Shown piece by piece: positions 38,910 through 45,199 of a DNA stretch of 60,075 bases (positions within the stretch are counted from its first letter, which is position 1; each line of letters begins with the position of its first letter). This stretch comes from a virus, in the IMG/VR virus record IMGVR_UViG_3300046747_000237, positions 1-60,075 of that record; one strand, 5' to 3'. A model generated the notes under the pieces. The model was not told the origin of the DNA. It did no database searches and saw only the letters and a program-made list of their open reading frames with translations. Position numbers and translations under genes: made by a program.

Positions 38910-39335
38910 TTACTGCATCGTCACCGTCACGTCATAGGTCGCGGTGCAGGGTTGGTTGGTCTCGTAGACGAAGGTCACGACCCCGCGCAGTTCGTCGGCT
39001 TCTACGAAGTGCAGCACGCCGATCATGGTGGCCGCCTGGCCGTCTGGATTGACGCAGCGGAAGTTGTCATACGTGAGCGCGCAGAGGTCGGCGGACCTGA
39101 CTACGCTGCCTGTGCACACCACGCCCGTCTCGCGCGGCGGCCCGCCGTACACCACGGCCTGCTCGAAGTCGCCGTCGTTGCACGTGCCGTTGGGACGCTC
39201 GTGCATCTGGTGCAGCCACACGCCTGTCATCGGCTCGCAAGGCCCCTCGAACGGCTCGTCGCCAGCTCCGCAGGCTGCTGAGGCTGCTGCAATCGCGAGC
39301 AATAGTGGCGCGGCGAGGGGACGAGTGTTTGGCAT
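38910..39335 (-). CDS. Lipoprotein moron
   Basis: 141 residues, ATG 39335. Signal peptide LLLAIAAASAAC with a good lipobox (Cys22), then a secreted domain with paired cysteines (CEPM, CNDGD, CTGS, CALTY, CVNP, CTAT) that could form disulphides, and beta-strand-rich C-terminus. It stands alone with its own promoter outside the early operon, typical of genes expressed from the prophage, such as superinfection-exclusion lipoproteins. That role is inference. Confidence 0.75.
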   Translation of the reverse strand: MPNTRPLAAPLLLAIAAASAACGAGDEPFEGPCEPMTGVWLHQMHERPNGTCNDGDFEQAVVYGGPPRETGVVCTGSVVRSADLCALTYDNFRCVNPDGQAATMIGVLHFVEADELRGVVTFVYETNQPCTATYDVTVTMQ

Positions 39336-39341
39336 TGGGCA

Positions 39342-39370
39342 GATCTACCTATTCCTGTGAGGGGACTCAA
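39342..39370 (-). promoter_or_regulatory. Leaderless sigma70-type promoter of the lipoprotein gene
   Basis: Minus strand: TTGAGT (39370-39365), 17-nt spacer, TAGATC (39347-39342), then 6 nt to ATG 39335, which is exactly +1. No operator-like repeat overlaps it, which fits expression in the lysogen. Confidence 0.65.
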
Positions 39371-39570
39371 CGGGTGTGCCTTTTGCTGTCGCGCAAAAGT
39401 GACACGGTGGGGTGAAGCTGCGCGTTTGGCGCGCTACAACGGACCCTGCTTCAGGGTAGATTGTTTCGGCTTCGACACGGAGGCGACAGTGCAGGGGGCG
39501 CTGTCGCCTCTGCCGTCGGATCTCAGCCCTCTGTCGAGCGAGCGCGCCCCACGCTCAGGAGCCTTGGTAT
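39371..39570. other. Non-coding spacer with two strong hairpins
   Basis: About 200 nt without a convincing ORF. Hairpin 1: CTTTTGC-TGTCGC-GCAAAAG (39380-39399), flanked by GTGT/ACAC that can extend it. Hairpin 2: AGGCGACAG / CTGTCGCCT (39481-39489, 39501-39509) with an 11-nt loop and no U-tract. Base composition is less GC-rich than the genes. Could encode a small RNA or act as a bidirectional boundary for the lipoprotein gene. Confidence 0.4.
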
Positions 39571-39750
39571 ATGAAGCTCGCTGCCGGCCCGCTGTACTTT
39601 GCCGAAGCCGTTCCCGACCGAGTCATGCACTGGACGGAGAACGACCTGGCGCTCATGCGAGACGGCATCAGGCAGATGGAAAACGCGCTCGAGCGGGCGC
39701 GTGCCGACTACCGCCACGCCGAGGCCCGCCTGCACGCGCAAGCTTGCTAG
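39571..39750 (+). CDS. Small protein convergent with repressor
   Basis: 59 residues, ATG 39571, preceded by AGGAG with 9-nt spacing. LALMRDGIRQMENALERARADYRHAEARLHAQ is a long helix, possibly coiled coil. Its stop overlaps the repressor stop on the other strand by two bases. Function unknown; could be lysogenic. Confidence 0.5.
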   Translation: MKLAAGPLYFAEAVPDRVMHWTENDLALMRDGIRQMENALERARADYRHAEARLHAQAC

Positions 39751-40253
39751 CGCAACTTGCGCGGTGGCTGCGGCTTCACCGGCTCGGCCCCTGCGGATGC
39801 CTGCGACGGAGAGTCGATCTGCAGGCCGCGGAACAGGTGGAGCTGGTTGAGCCACCAGCCATCATTCGCGTTGTCTATCCCGCGGGGGAAGCGGTAGCTG
39901 GCAAGGTAGTTGCGCTCGTCGAGCGTGATGCCTTGAGGCTTGGTAGCGCGCTCGAGAAAGCCCCGTAACGAAGCGTAGATGACCGCCCGCGGCTCGCATG
40001 GGTCGGCCGCCTCCTCGGGCGCATGGTCGAGGTCGTCCTCGTCAGTAAGCAGGTCGTCGAGTGGGCGCTTGAGCGCCTTGGCGAGCTCCCTGCGCGTTTC
40101 GAGGGTCGGCTTCGACGCGCCCGTGCGCCACTTCTGCATGGCGGGCCCGCTCTTCCCGATCATCTGCCCAAGGCGGTTCATCGAGACGCCCGCCTCCGCA
40201 GCCATGCGTTCCAGTCGTTCGTAGAACGCCGTGCGTTCGATCGGTCGCGCCAT
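39747..40253 (-). CDS. XRE-family (CI-like) repressor
   Basis: 168 residues from ATG 40253 (MARPIERTAFYERL...); the frame stays open to ATG 40337, which could be a leaderless alternative. Residues 10-62 are the helix-turn-helix (LERMAAEAGVSMNRLGQMIG, SGPAMQKWRTGASKP, RRELAKAL). No LexA-like Ser/Lys protease pair is evident; the C-terminal part probably dimerises. Divergent from the Cro-like gene across operators, so the lysogeny repressor. Confidence 0.82.
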   Translation of the reverse strand: MARPIERTAFYERLERMAAEAGVSMNRLGQMIGKSGPAMQKWRTGASKPTLETRRELAKALKRPLDDLLTDEDDLDHAPEEAADPCEPRAVIYASLRGFLERATKPQGITLDERNYLASYRFPRGIDNANDGWWLNQLHLFRGLQIDSPSQASAGAEPVKPQPPRKLR

Positions 40254-40258
40254 GAGGA

Positions 40259-40272
40259 GGGTTTGTAAACCC
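40259..40272. promoter_or_regulatory. Operator-like repeat proximal to repressor gene
   Basis: GGGTTT-GT-AAACCC, a perfect 6-bp inverted repeat 6 nt upstream of the repressor ATG 40253. A related element lies 39 bp away at 40298. Possible autoregulatory operator. Confidence 0.5.
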
Positions 40273-40297
40273 TGGTCCCTCCAAGACGCAATTGCGG

Positions 40298-40311
40298 GGG
40301 TTTCACAACCC
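40298..40311. promoter_or_regulatory. Second operator-like repeat
   Basis: GGGTTTCACAACCC, sharing GGGTTT and AACCC with the element at 40259. Centre-to-centre distance is 39 bp, nearly four helical turns, which would allow cooperative binding on one DNA face. Confidence 0.45.
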
Positions 40312-40325
40312 AAGGAGAGAAACTG

Positions 40326-40354
40326 TTGCGTCTTCATAACCATGGTTATATAAC
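40326..40354 (+). promoter_or_regulatory. PR-type promoter with operator (Cro-like gene)
   Basis: TTGCGT (40326-40331), 17-nt spacer, TATAAC (40349-40354), 7 nt, ATG 40362: leaderless. The palindrome ATAACCATGGTTAT (40336-40349) fills the spacer and touches the -10; it matches the PL operator at 38813-38828, so one regulator probably controls both. Confidence 0.75.
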
Positions 40355-40361
40355 CTGACCT

Positions 40362-40565
40362 ATGACCTTGGCTGAATGGTTGGCGGCCGGCAAGCGCGGC
40401 TCAGTCGCCCGACTCTCTCGAACATCCGGCGTCTCGATGCTGACTATCCGTCGCGTCAGAGACGGCCTTCGGCTGCGAAACGTGTGCGTCGCAAACGCGT
40501 TGAGTGCGGCTACCGCCGGCGCGGTTTCGCCGGAATCGATGCTCGACATCGCGAGGGCCGCGTGA
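40362..40565 (+). CDS. Cro/YdaS-like regulator
   Basis: 67 residues, ATG 40362. MTLAEWLAAGKRGSVARLSRTSGVS followed by LTIRRVRDGLRL and a C-terminal segment ending SPESMLDIARA resembles YdaS-type antirepressors. It is the first gene of the rightward early operon and is divergent from the repressor, the Cro position. Translation begins 8 nt after the -10. Stop overlaps the HNH GTG (GTGA). Confidence 0.72.
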   Translation: MTLAEWLAAGKRGSVARLSRTSGVSMLTIRRVRDGLRLRNVCVANALSAATAGAVSPESMLDIARAA

Positions 40566-41149
40566 TCCCGCAGGCGAAGATCGACAAGTTCTGGTCGCGC
40601 GTCGACAAGAGCGGCGAGTGCTGGGTCTGGACTCGATACGTCAACATCTTCGGCTACGGCCAGGTCTCGGGCTTCGGCAAGGGCCTCGGGACAGCGCACC
40701 GCGTCTCGTACTTCCTGAAGCACGGCCCGATTCCAACTGGCGCCCACATTTGCCATTCGTGCAACGTCGCACGCTGCTGCAACGACGCGCACCTGTACGC
40801 CGGAAATCCGCTGACAAACAGCTGGGACCGCGTGCTCGCGGGACGCTCGAACTACAGCGCTGGCGCGAAGGAGCGCGACCGCTCGAAGCTGCCGCGTAGC
40901 GACGCTGCGCGCGCGTCCGCCGAGACGTGCCGGGCGCTCCGCATGCGCTGCGGGATGACGCAGCGCGAGGTTGCAGCCGCGCTCGGCTGCTCGACCGCCA
41001 ACGTCTCCAACAACGAGCAGGCGTGGCGCGTCGCGCCGGCCGACGAGCTGGCGAAGCTCGAGCGGCTGGCCGACGCCGTGCGCCGGGGCGTCGTTCGCCC
41101 TCGCTACGCGCTGCCAGCTGGTGAGCATCCGCATTCCTTAGACACGTAG
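40562..41149 (+). CDS. HNH endonuclease fused to an XRE helix-turn-helix
   Basis: 195 residues from GTG 40562. Residues 7-85 are an HNH_3-type nuclease (CWVWTRYVNIFGYGQVSG, HRVSYFLKHGPIPTGAHICHSC, CCNDAHLYAG). Residues 123-150 form a Cro/CI-type helix-turn-helix (MRCGMTQREVAAALGCSTANVSNNE). The fusion to a repressor-like domain, inside the immunity region, may help it target operator-containing DNA; known homing enzymes use other DNA-binding tails. Confidence 0.8.
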   Translation: MIPQAKIDKFWSRVDKSGECWVWTRYVNIFGYGQVSGFGKGLGTAHRVSYFLKHGPIPTGAHICHSCNVARCCNDAHLYAGNPLTNSWDRVLAGRSNYSAGAKERDRSKLPRSDAARASAETCRALRMRCGMTQREVAAALGCSTANVSNNEQAWRVAPADELAKLERLADAVRRGVVRPRYALPAGEHPHSLDT

Positions 41150-41227
41150 TCGCACGTCCCCCCACCCGCAAGGACTGTTGCGCTGACTCGTCAGTAGGCC
41201 CGCATCTGCACCTGAACAGAGGCTCCC

Positions 41228-41458
41228 GTGATCGAAGCTCTCGCTGTCTTTTCCGCCCTCATCGCCTTCATCAGCATCGCCCGCATGATGGCGCGCTGCG
41301 GTAGCGACGCCTTCGACGACGACTACGAGCCGCCTGCGCCCATCGCCGCAGTGCCGCGCGCGCTCCTCGCGAAGCCCGCCAACGACGTGACGCCGTTCCC
41401 CGTCGACGCAGAGACGCAGCCCGCAGCACGCCGCAAGCGCCAGCAGGAGGCCGCGTGA
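41228..41458 (+). CDS. Membrane-anchored small protein
   Basis: 76 residues from GTG 41228 with an AGAGG site upstream. N-terminal transmembrane helix (LAVFSALIAFISIARMM), acidic then Pro/Ala-rich region, basic end. Follows a 78-nt non-coding gap after the HNH gene. Function unknown. Confidence 0.55.
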   Translation: MIEALAVFSALIAFISIARMMARCGSDAFDDDYEPPAPIAAVPRALLAKPANDVTPFPVDAETQPAARRKRQQEAA

Positions 41459-42057
41459 TCGCCGCCCTGTTCGTGCAGACCGATGGCGCGTACTTCGGCC
41501 TGCCCGACGTCGATCCGTGGGACCTGGCGCGCGATGCGCGGCTCTACACAGGCCCGCACCAAGTCGTCGCGCATCCGCCGTGCTCGCGCTGGTGTCGCCT
41601 GGCCGGCCTTGTCGAAGCGCGCTGGGGCCACAAGCGGGGCGACGACGGCGGCTGCTTTGAGAGCGCCCTGCGCAGTGTCCGCGCGTTCGGCGGCGTGCTG
41701 GAGCATCCCGCGTACAGCGCTGCGTGGGCGAAGTACGATCTTCCCGTTCCGCCGTCTGGTGGTGGTTGGGTGCGCGGGTTCTGCGGCGGCTGGAGCTGCT
41801 ACGTCGAGCAGGCTCAGTACGGGCACGCTGCGAAGAAGGCGACCTGGCTCTACGCGTTCGGCGTGACCCCGCCTGTGCTGCGCTGGACCTATCAGCCCGA
41901 TAGCGTTCCCAGCGCGACCGTCAGTTGGTGCCGCAACCACAGCCCGAACGACACGCGTAGGCGTATCGGAAAGGCCGAAGCGTCTCGGACACCGCCTGAT
42001 TTCCGCGCTGTCCTGATCGCAATCGCGCGGTCAGCACGCGCCATGGAGGCAGCGTGA
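41455..42057 (+). CDS. C5 cytosine methyltransferase-like protein (degenerate)
   Basis: 200 residues, GTG 41455. HPPCSRWCRLAG resembles the PC catalytic loop and GGVLEHPA the following E-x-P motif of cytosine-C5 methyltransferases, but the usual SAM-binding FxGxG start is missing and the protein is half the normal length. The C-terminal RTPPDFRAVLIAIAR segment is a recurring phage feature. Either a compact methylase-like enzyme or a non-catalytic relative; could protect phage DNA. Confidence 0.45.
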   Translation: MIAALFVQTDGAYFGLPDVDPWDLARDARLYTGPHQVVAHPPCSRWCRLAGLVEARWGHKRGDDGGCFESALRSVRAFGGVLEHPAYSAAWAKYDLPVPPSGGGWVRGFCGGWSCYVEQAQYGHAAKKATWLYAFGVTPPVLRWTYQPDSVPSATVSWCRNHSPNDTRRRIGKAEASRTPPDFRAVLIAIARSARAMEAA

Positions 42058-42146
42058 AGCGCGACATCTCTCTCATCGCACTCATCGTCATGTGGGTGAT
42101 CGGCCTCAGCCTGACGGCGATCGAGCTGCTGAAGGTGTCGCCGTGA
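42054..42146 (+). CDS. Single-span membrane peptide
   Basis: 30 residues from GTG 42054 (VKRDISLIALIVMWVIGLSL...), one transmembrane helix. Both ends overlap neighbours by GTGA. Function unknown. Confidence 0.45.
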   Translation: MKRDISLIALIVMWVIGLSLTAIELLKVSP

Positions 42147-42370
42147 GCGCGCGCAAAACCAAGCGCTGCCCCGTGCACGACAACCAGGAGCACGGCGCCG
42201 AGGCAGAGGAACTGCGCCGGGCCGTCGAGAAGCTGCGCGAAAGCCTCGTCCCGCACCTCGAGTACGACGGCTACGACATTCGCGACCGCTTGCAGGCGCT
42301 GCTCGATGACGTCGACGCGCGCGACTCGCTGGCGTGGCTCGAGCGGCACGACGCAGAGGTGTCGCCGTGA
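42143..42370 (+). CDS. Small charged protein
   Basis: 75 residues from GTG 42143. One CPVH near the start, then acidic/basic helices. GTGA overlaps at both ends. Function unknown. Confidence 0.55.
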   Translation: MSARKTKRCPVHDNQEHGAEAEELRRAVEKLRESLVPHLEYDGYDIRDRLQALLDDVDARDSLAWLERHDAEVSP

Positions 42371-42624
42371 GCCGCCTAGCCAGCCTTGAGGACTGCGCGC
42401 GCCTCAACGCGTTCTTGCCGTGCCCCGAGTGCGACTGGATGGCCATCCCGGCGAGCCGCATCTCCATCGACAACGTGCCGTCGTGGGACGAGGACGACGA
42501 GTGCGACTGCCCCGGCTGCGGCGTGCGGCTGCGCGCGAACATCACCGGCGACGACGATGGCGACTTCATGGAAGCGATCGTTACGGAGCGCGACACGTCG
42601 GTCACTTGGACGGTGAAGACATGA
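42367..42624 (+). CDS. Zinc-ribbon protein
   Basis: 85 residues from GTG 42367. CPECDW (about 19-24) and CDCPGCGVRLRA (about 43-54) form a zinc ribbon; acidic C-terminus. Function unknown. Confidence 0.6.
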   Translation: MSRLASLEDCARLNAFLPCPECDWMAIPASRISIDNVPSWDEDDECDCPGCGVRLRANITGDDDGDFMEAIVTERDTSVTWTVKT

Positions 42625-42815
42625 CCGACACCATCGCCCCCGAGGCGCACCCCATCTGTCAGATCACCCTCCTGCAGACCGGCACAGCCCGCGAGTTTTA
42701 CGCGCGCGTCGAGTCTGGCGAGTCGCAGCTGGTCACCGGGCCGTGGGAGACGCGAGACGCGCTGATGGCGTACGTGGCGCGGTGGTTGAGTGCTGATGGA
42801 CGGAGGGGGACGTGA
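42621..42815 (+). CDS. Small hypothetical protein
   Basis: 64 residues, ATG 42621, MTDTIAPEAHP..., beta then helix. ATGA overlaps. Function unknown. Confidence 0.55.
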   Translation: MTDTIAPEAHPICQITLLQTGTAREFYARVESGESQLVTGPWETRDALMAYVARWLSADGRRGT

Positions 42816-43327
42816 GCCAGATCGATCAAGGCAGCTTGTTTGCAACCTTCAGCATCGTTCGCACGAACGGCGATACGTACACGGTGCTGGTGGACGCCTG
42901 TGACCTCGATCGCGTGTTGGCGGCCGGCCCTTGGCACGTGACGCCAAGGCCATTCCACAATGCCGTTTACGCGCTCCGCCACGTATACGTGGACGGCAAG
43001 CGCACGACGCAACGGCTGCATCGCTTCTTGTTCGACGCAGGCGGTTTGCAGGTCGACCACATCAACGGCGACGGGCTCGACAACAGGCGGTGCAATCTCA
43101 GGGCTGCTTCGTCAGCCCAGAACATGCGCAACCGCGGCAACCGGCGCGACAACACGTCCGGGTTCAAAGGAGTGTGTTGGCACAAGCAAAGCGCCAAGTG
43201 GATTGCGCAGATCGGACACGGCGGCACCCAGAAGCGCCTTGGCAACTACGCCTCCCCTGAGCTCGCCCACGCAGCCTATTGCGAAGCGGCCGCCAAGCTG
43301 TACGGCGAATTCGCGAGGACAGCATGA
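42812..43327 (+). CDS. HNH-AP2 homing endonuclease
   Basis: 171 residues from GTG 42812. Residues 70-110 form the HNH site (RLHRFLFDAGGLQVDHINGD, LDNRRCNLRAASSAQN, MRNRG); residues 116-160 (TSGFKGVCWHKQSAKWIAQI, KRLGNYASPELAHAAYCEAA) are an AP2/ERF-type DNA-binding domain. This combination is a known homing family. It is translationally coupled to genes on both sides, so it has become part of the operon. Confidence 0.9.
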   Translation: MSQIDQGSLFATFSIVRTNGDTYTVLVDACDLDRVLAAGPWHVTPRPFHNAVYALRHVYVDGKRTTQRLHRFLFDAGGLQVDHINGDGLDNRRCNLRAASSAQNMRNRGNRRDNTSGFKGVCWHKQSAKWIAQIGHGGTQKRLGNYASPELAHAAYCEAAAKLYGEFARTA

Positions 43328-43956
43328 GTGGCCAAACCCGGCTCTTTGGCGAGCCCGACCAGCTGCCCGAGAGCTCGCAGTGGTGGACCCCGATGTGGTG
43401 CGCGCGACGGATCGCCAGCTGGGTGTCGCCCACCGCGAGAGTCCTGGAACCCGCCGCGGGCAGCGGCAACCTGATCGCGGCGCTGCTCGAGCGCGGCCAC
43501 GACCCGGCGCTGATCACCGGCGTCGAGCGCGACCCCGACTGGGCGCAGCACACCACCAACCGCTTTGAGGGCCGCGTCAGCATCCTGTGCGCTGACTTTC
43601 TGGGCCCGGACTGCGCGAACTACCTCGAGATGCTGCCGACGTTCGACGTCGCGTTCGGCAACTTCCCGTACGAGGGCGGCCAGCACGCTGCCTTCACGGA
43701 GCGAGCGCTCGACCTCGGCGTACCGCTCGTGATCGGAGTCTTCCCGCACTCCGTCGAGTACGGCATCGACCGCGACCAGCTGTGGCGCACCAAGGCTCAG
43801 GTCACGCGCCGCGCCCGGCTGCCTGCCCGCGTCAGCTACGGCGGTGCGCACTCGGCCAGCTTCGAGACCGTCTGCCTGAAGATCAAACGGCGTGAGCGCG
43901 CGCGTAGGGATGACGACCTGATGCTGGCGGTCGAGGAAGTCTGGGTGCAGCCATGA
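43324..43956 (+). CDS. N6-adenine DNA methyltransferase
   Basis: 210 residues, ATG 43324. Motif I VLEPAAGSGNL (40-50) binds SAM; the catalytic motif IV is GNFPYE (about 112-117) in place of NPPY, as in some phage Dam-like enzymes; VERD (68-71) is the acidic residue for the ribose. Conserved WWTP before motif I also fits the family. It may protect phage DNA from restriction or mark origins. Confidence 0.8.
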   Translation: MSGQTRLFGEPDQLPESSQWWTPMWCARRIASWVSPTARVLEPAAGSGNLIAALLERGHDPALITGVERDPDWAQHTTNRFEGRVSILCADFLGPDCANYLEMLPTFDVAFGNFPYEGGQHAAFTERALDLGVPLVIGVFPHSVEYGIDRDQLWRTKAQVTRRARLPARVSYGGAHSASFETVCLKIKRRERARRDDDLMLAVEEVWVQP

Positions 43957-44318
43957 GAGCCTGTGACCGCTGCAAGCGCGCCGGTGCCACGCACCGCTAC
44001 CTCACGCGCGAGATGTGCCCGAGTTGCTGCAGCGCGTTTGACGCGTGGTGGGAGCGCGGGCGCAAGAGCGCTGGGCAGCCCCCACGAGCGACCGTAGGCA
44101 CGCCCTGGAAGCTCATCAGCGGGTTGATCGAGAAGCACGGCAGCGTGACCGCAGAGCAGTACGCGGCGCTGTCTGGGCAGGTCGGCAGAGCGCCCTACTA
44201 CGCGCTCCGCTCGTTCGTCCGCAAGGGCTGGCTCGAGTCCGACCGGATGGCGGACGGGAGCGTCCAGTTCTTCTTCTCCACGTCGCGCTGGCAGCGGCCA
44301 GCGGAGGCCGCCGAATGA
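43953..44318 (+). CDS. Zinc-finger/winged-helix protein
   Basis: 121 residues, ATG 43953. N-terminal CDRCKRAG ... CPSCCSA (4-27) zinc finger, then a winged helix (WKLISGLIEKHGSVTAEQYAALSGQ, YYALRSFVRKGWLESDRM). Positioned directly before the replication initiator, possibly involved in origin recognition or regulation. Confidence 0.65.
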   Translation: MRACDRCKRAGATHRYLTREMCPSCCSAFDAWWERGRKSAGQPPRATVGTPWKLISGLIEKHGSVTAEQYAALSGQVGRAPYYALRSFVRKGWLESDRMADGSVQFFFSTSRWQRPAEAAE

Positions 44319-45199
44319 GCACCAAAGCGGCACCCTGGGCGAAGCTCTGGTGGGACTGGTACGCCACCCGCTCGCACGTTGGGCTGAGCGGAATCGCGCT
44401 CGCACTCGGCCCCGCGCTGATGCTCCTGGGTCGCGCTTCAAAGCGTCACTGTGACGCCTCCGGTGACGCATGCGGTGACATGGACGGTGACGGCGTTTGG
44501 ATCGTCACGGGCGCCGGCAAGCCAGTCACCGCCGCTTACCTCGCCAGCGTCGTCCGCTTCTCGGTACCCGAGGTAGAGGCCGCTCTCGCGGAGCTCGTCG
44601 AGTCCGGGACGCTCATCGTAAGGACTGACAAAGCTTACGGATTCCCCAACTTCTGGCGCTACCAAGAGACCGCTGCGGCGGCTCGTACCCGCAAGTATCG
44701 GAGCAAAGAAAAGCGTCACAGTGACGGTCACGGTGACGCTTCACGTGACGGGTCCGGTGACGACAAGAGGACAGAGGTAAGAGGACAGAGTGTGAAGAGC
44801 GCGGGCGGGGGCGCGAAGCCTTCGGCCGGACTCGACCAGTCCGAGGCCGAGCGCGTCGCGACTCGCGGGCTGATCCGCCGCGAGTTCTCGGCCCGCTACG
44901 AAGCCGCGCAGGAGACCGGGTGGACGCAGTCCAGTTCGCCCGACGTGGACACGCTCGTGACGTGGCTGCTGACCGTGAAGTCAGACCGCTCCGGAGCCTG
45001 GCGCACGACGCTGGACAACTTCTTCGCCGACCCGTTTGTGCGGTCGATCCACTTCTCGATCAGCCACCTGGCGAAGCACCCGGACAAGTACCGCCAGCCC
45101 CGCGAGATCGCCCGCGCCGCGCCCAACGGCGGCATGTCCGACGCCGAACGCGAGCGCCGCTACCCGACCCGCACCCTCGACCAGGCGAGCTACAAATGA
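44315..45199 (+). CDS. Replication initiator / replisome organiser
   Basis: 294 residues, ATG 44315. N-terminal winged helix (LGPALMLLGRASK, VTAAYLASVVRFSVPEVEAALAELVESGTL) as in phage O/DnaT-like proteins, an Asp/Gly-rich linker, and a C-terminal part (YEAAQETGW, TLDNFFADPFVRSIHFS) typical of helicase-loading organisers. It directly precedes the DnaB-type helicase gene. Its coding sequence carries two iteron clusters (44445-44508, 44715-44761), which encode the odd D-x-x-G tetrapeptides. Confidence 0.8.
   Translation: MSTKAAPWAKLWWDWYATRSHVGLSGIALALGPALMLLGRASKRHCDASGDACGDMDGDGVWIVTGAGKPVTAAYLASVVRFSVPEVEAALAELVESGTLIVRTDKAYGFPNFWRYQETAAAARTRKYRSKEKRHSDGHGDASRDGSGDDKRTEVRGQSVKSAGGGAKPSAGLDQSEAERVATRGLIRREFSARYEAAQETGWTQSSSPDVDTLVTWLLTVKSDRSGAWRTTLDNFFADPFVRSIHFSISHLAKHPDKYRQPREIARAAPNGGMSDAERERRYPTRTLDQASYK
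44445..44790. other. Probable replication origin: two iteron clusters inside the initiator gene
   Basis: Cluster 1: GTGAC at 44451, 44463, 44475 and 44487. Cluster 2: GTGAC at 44721, 44733, 44745 and 44757. In both the period is exactly 12 bp, and each begins with an inverted copy 6 bp upstream, giving GTCAC-N-GTGAC palindromes (44445-44455; 44715-44725; also 44727-44737). Next to cluster 2 is a purine-rich stretch with the direct repeat AGAGGACAGAG (44766, 44780). Iterons in the initiator gene followed by the helicase gene match the lambda O layout. Confidence 0.75.

Noticed and set aside
44440-44770. CRISPR-like array at the GTGAC repeats
   Set aside because: Repeats are 5 bp at 12-bp steps inside a coding gene; no repeat-spacer units or cas genes anywhere in the window.
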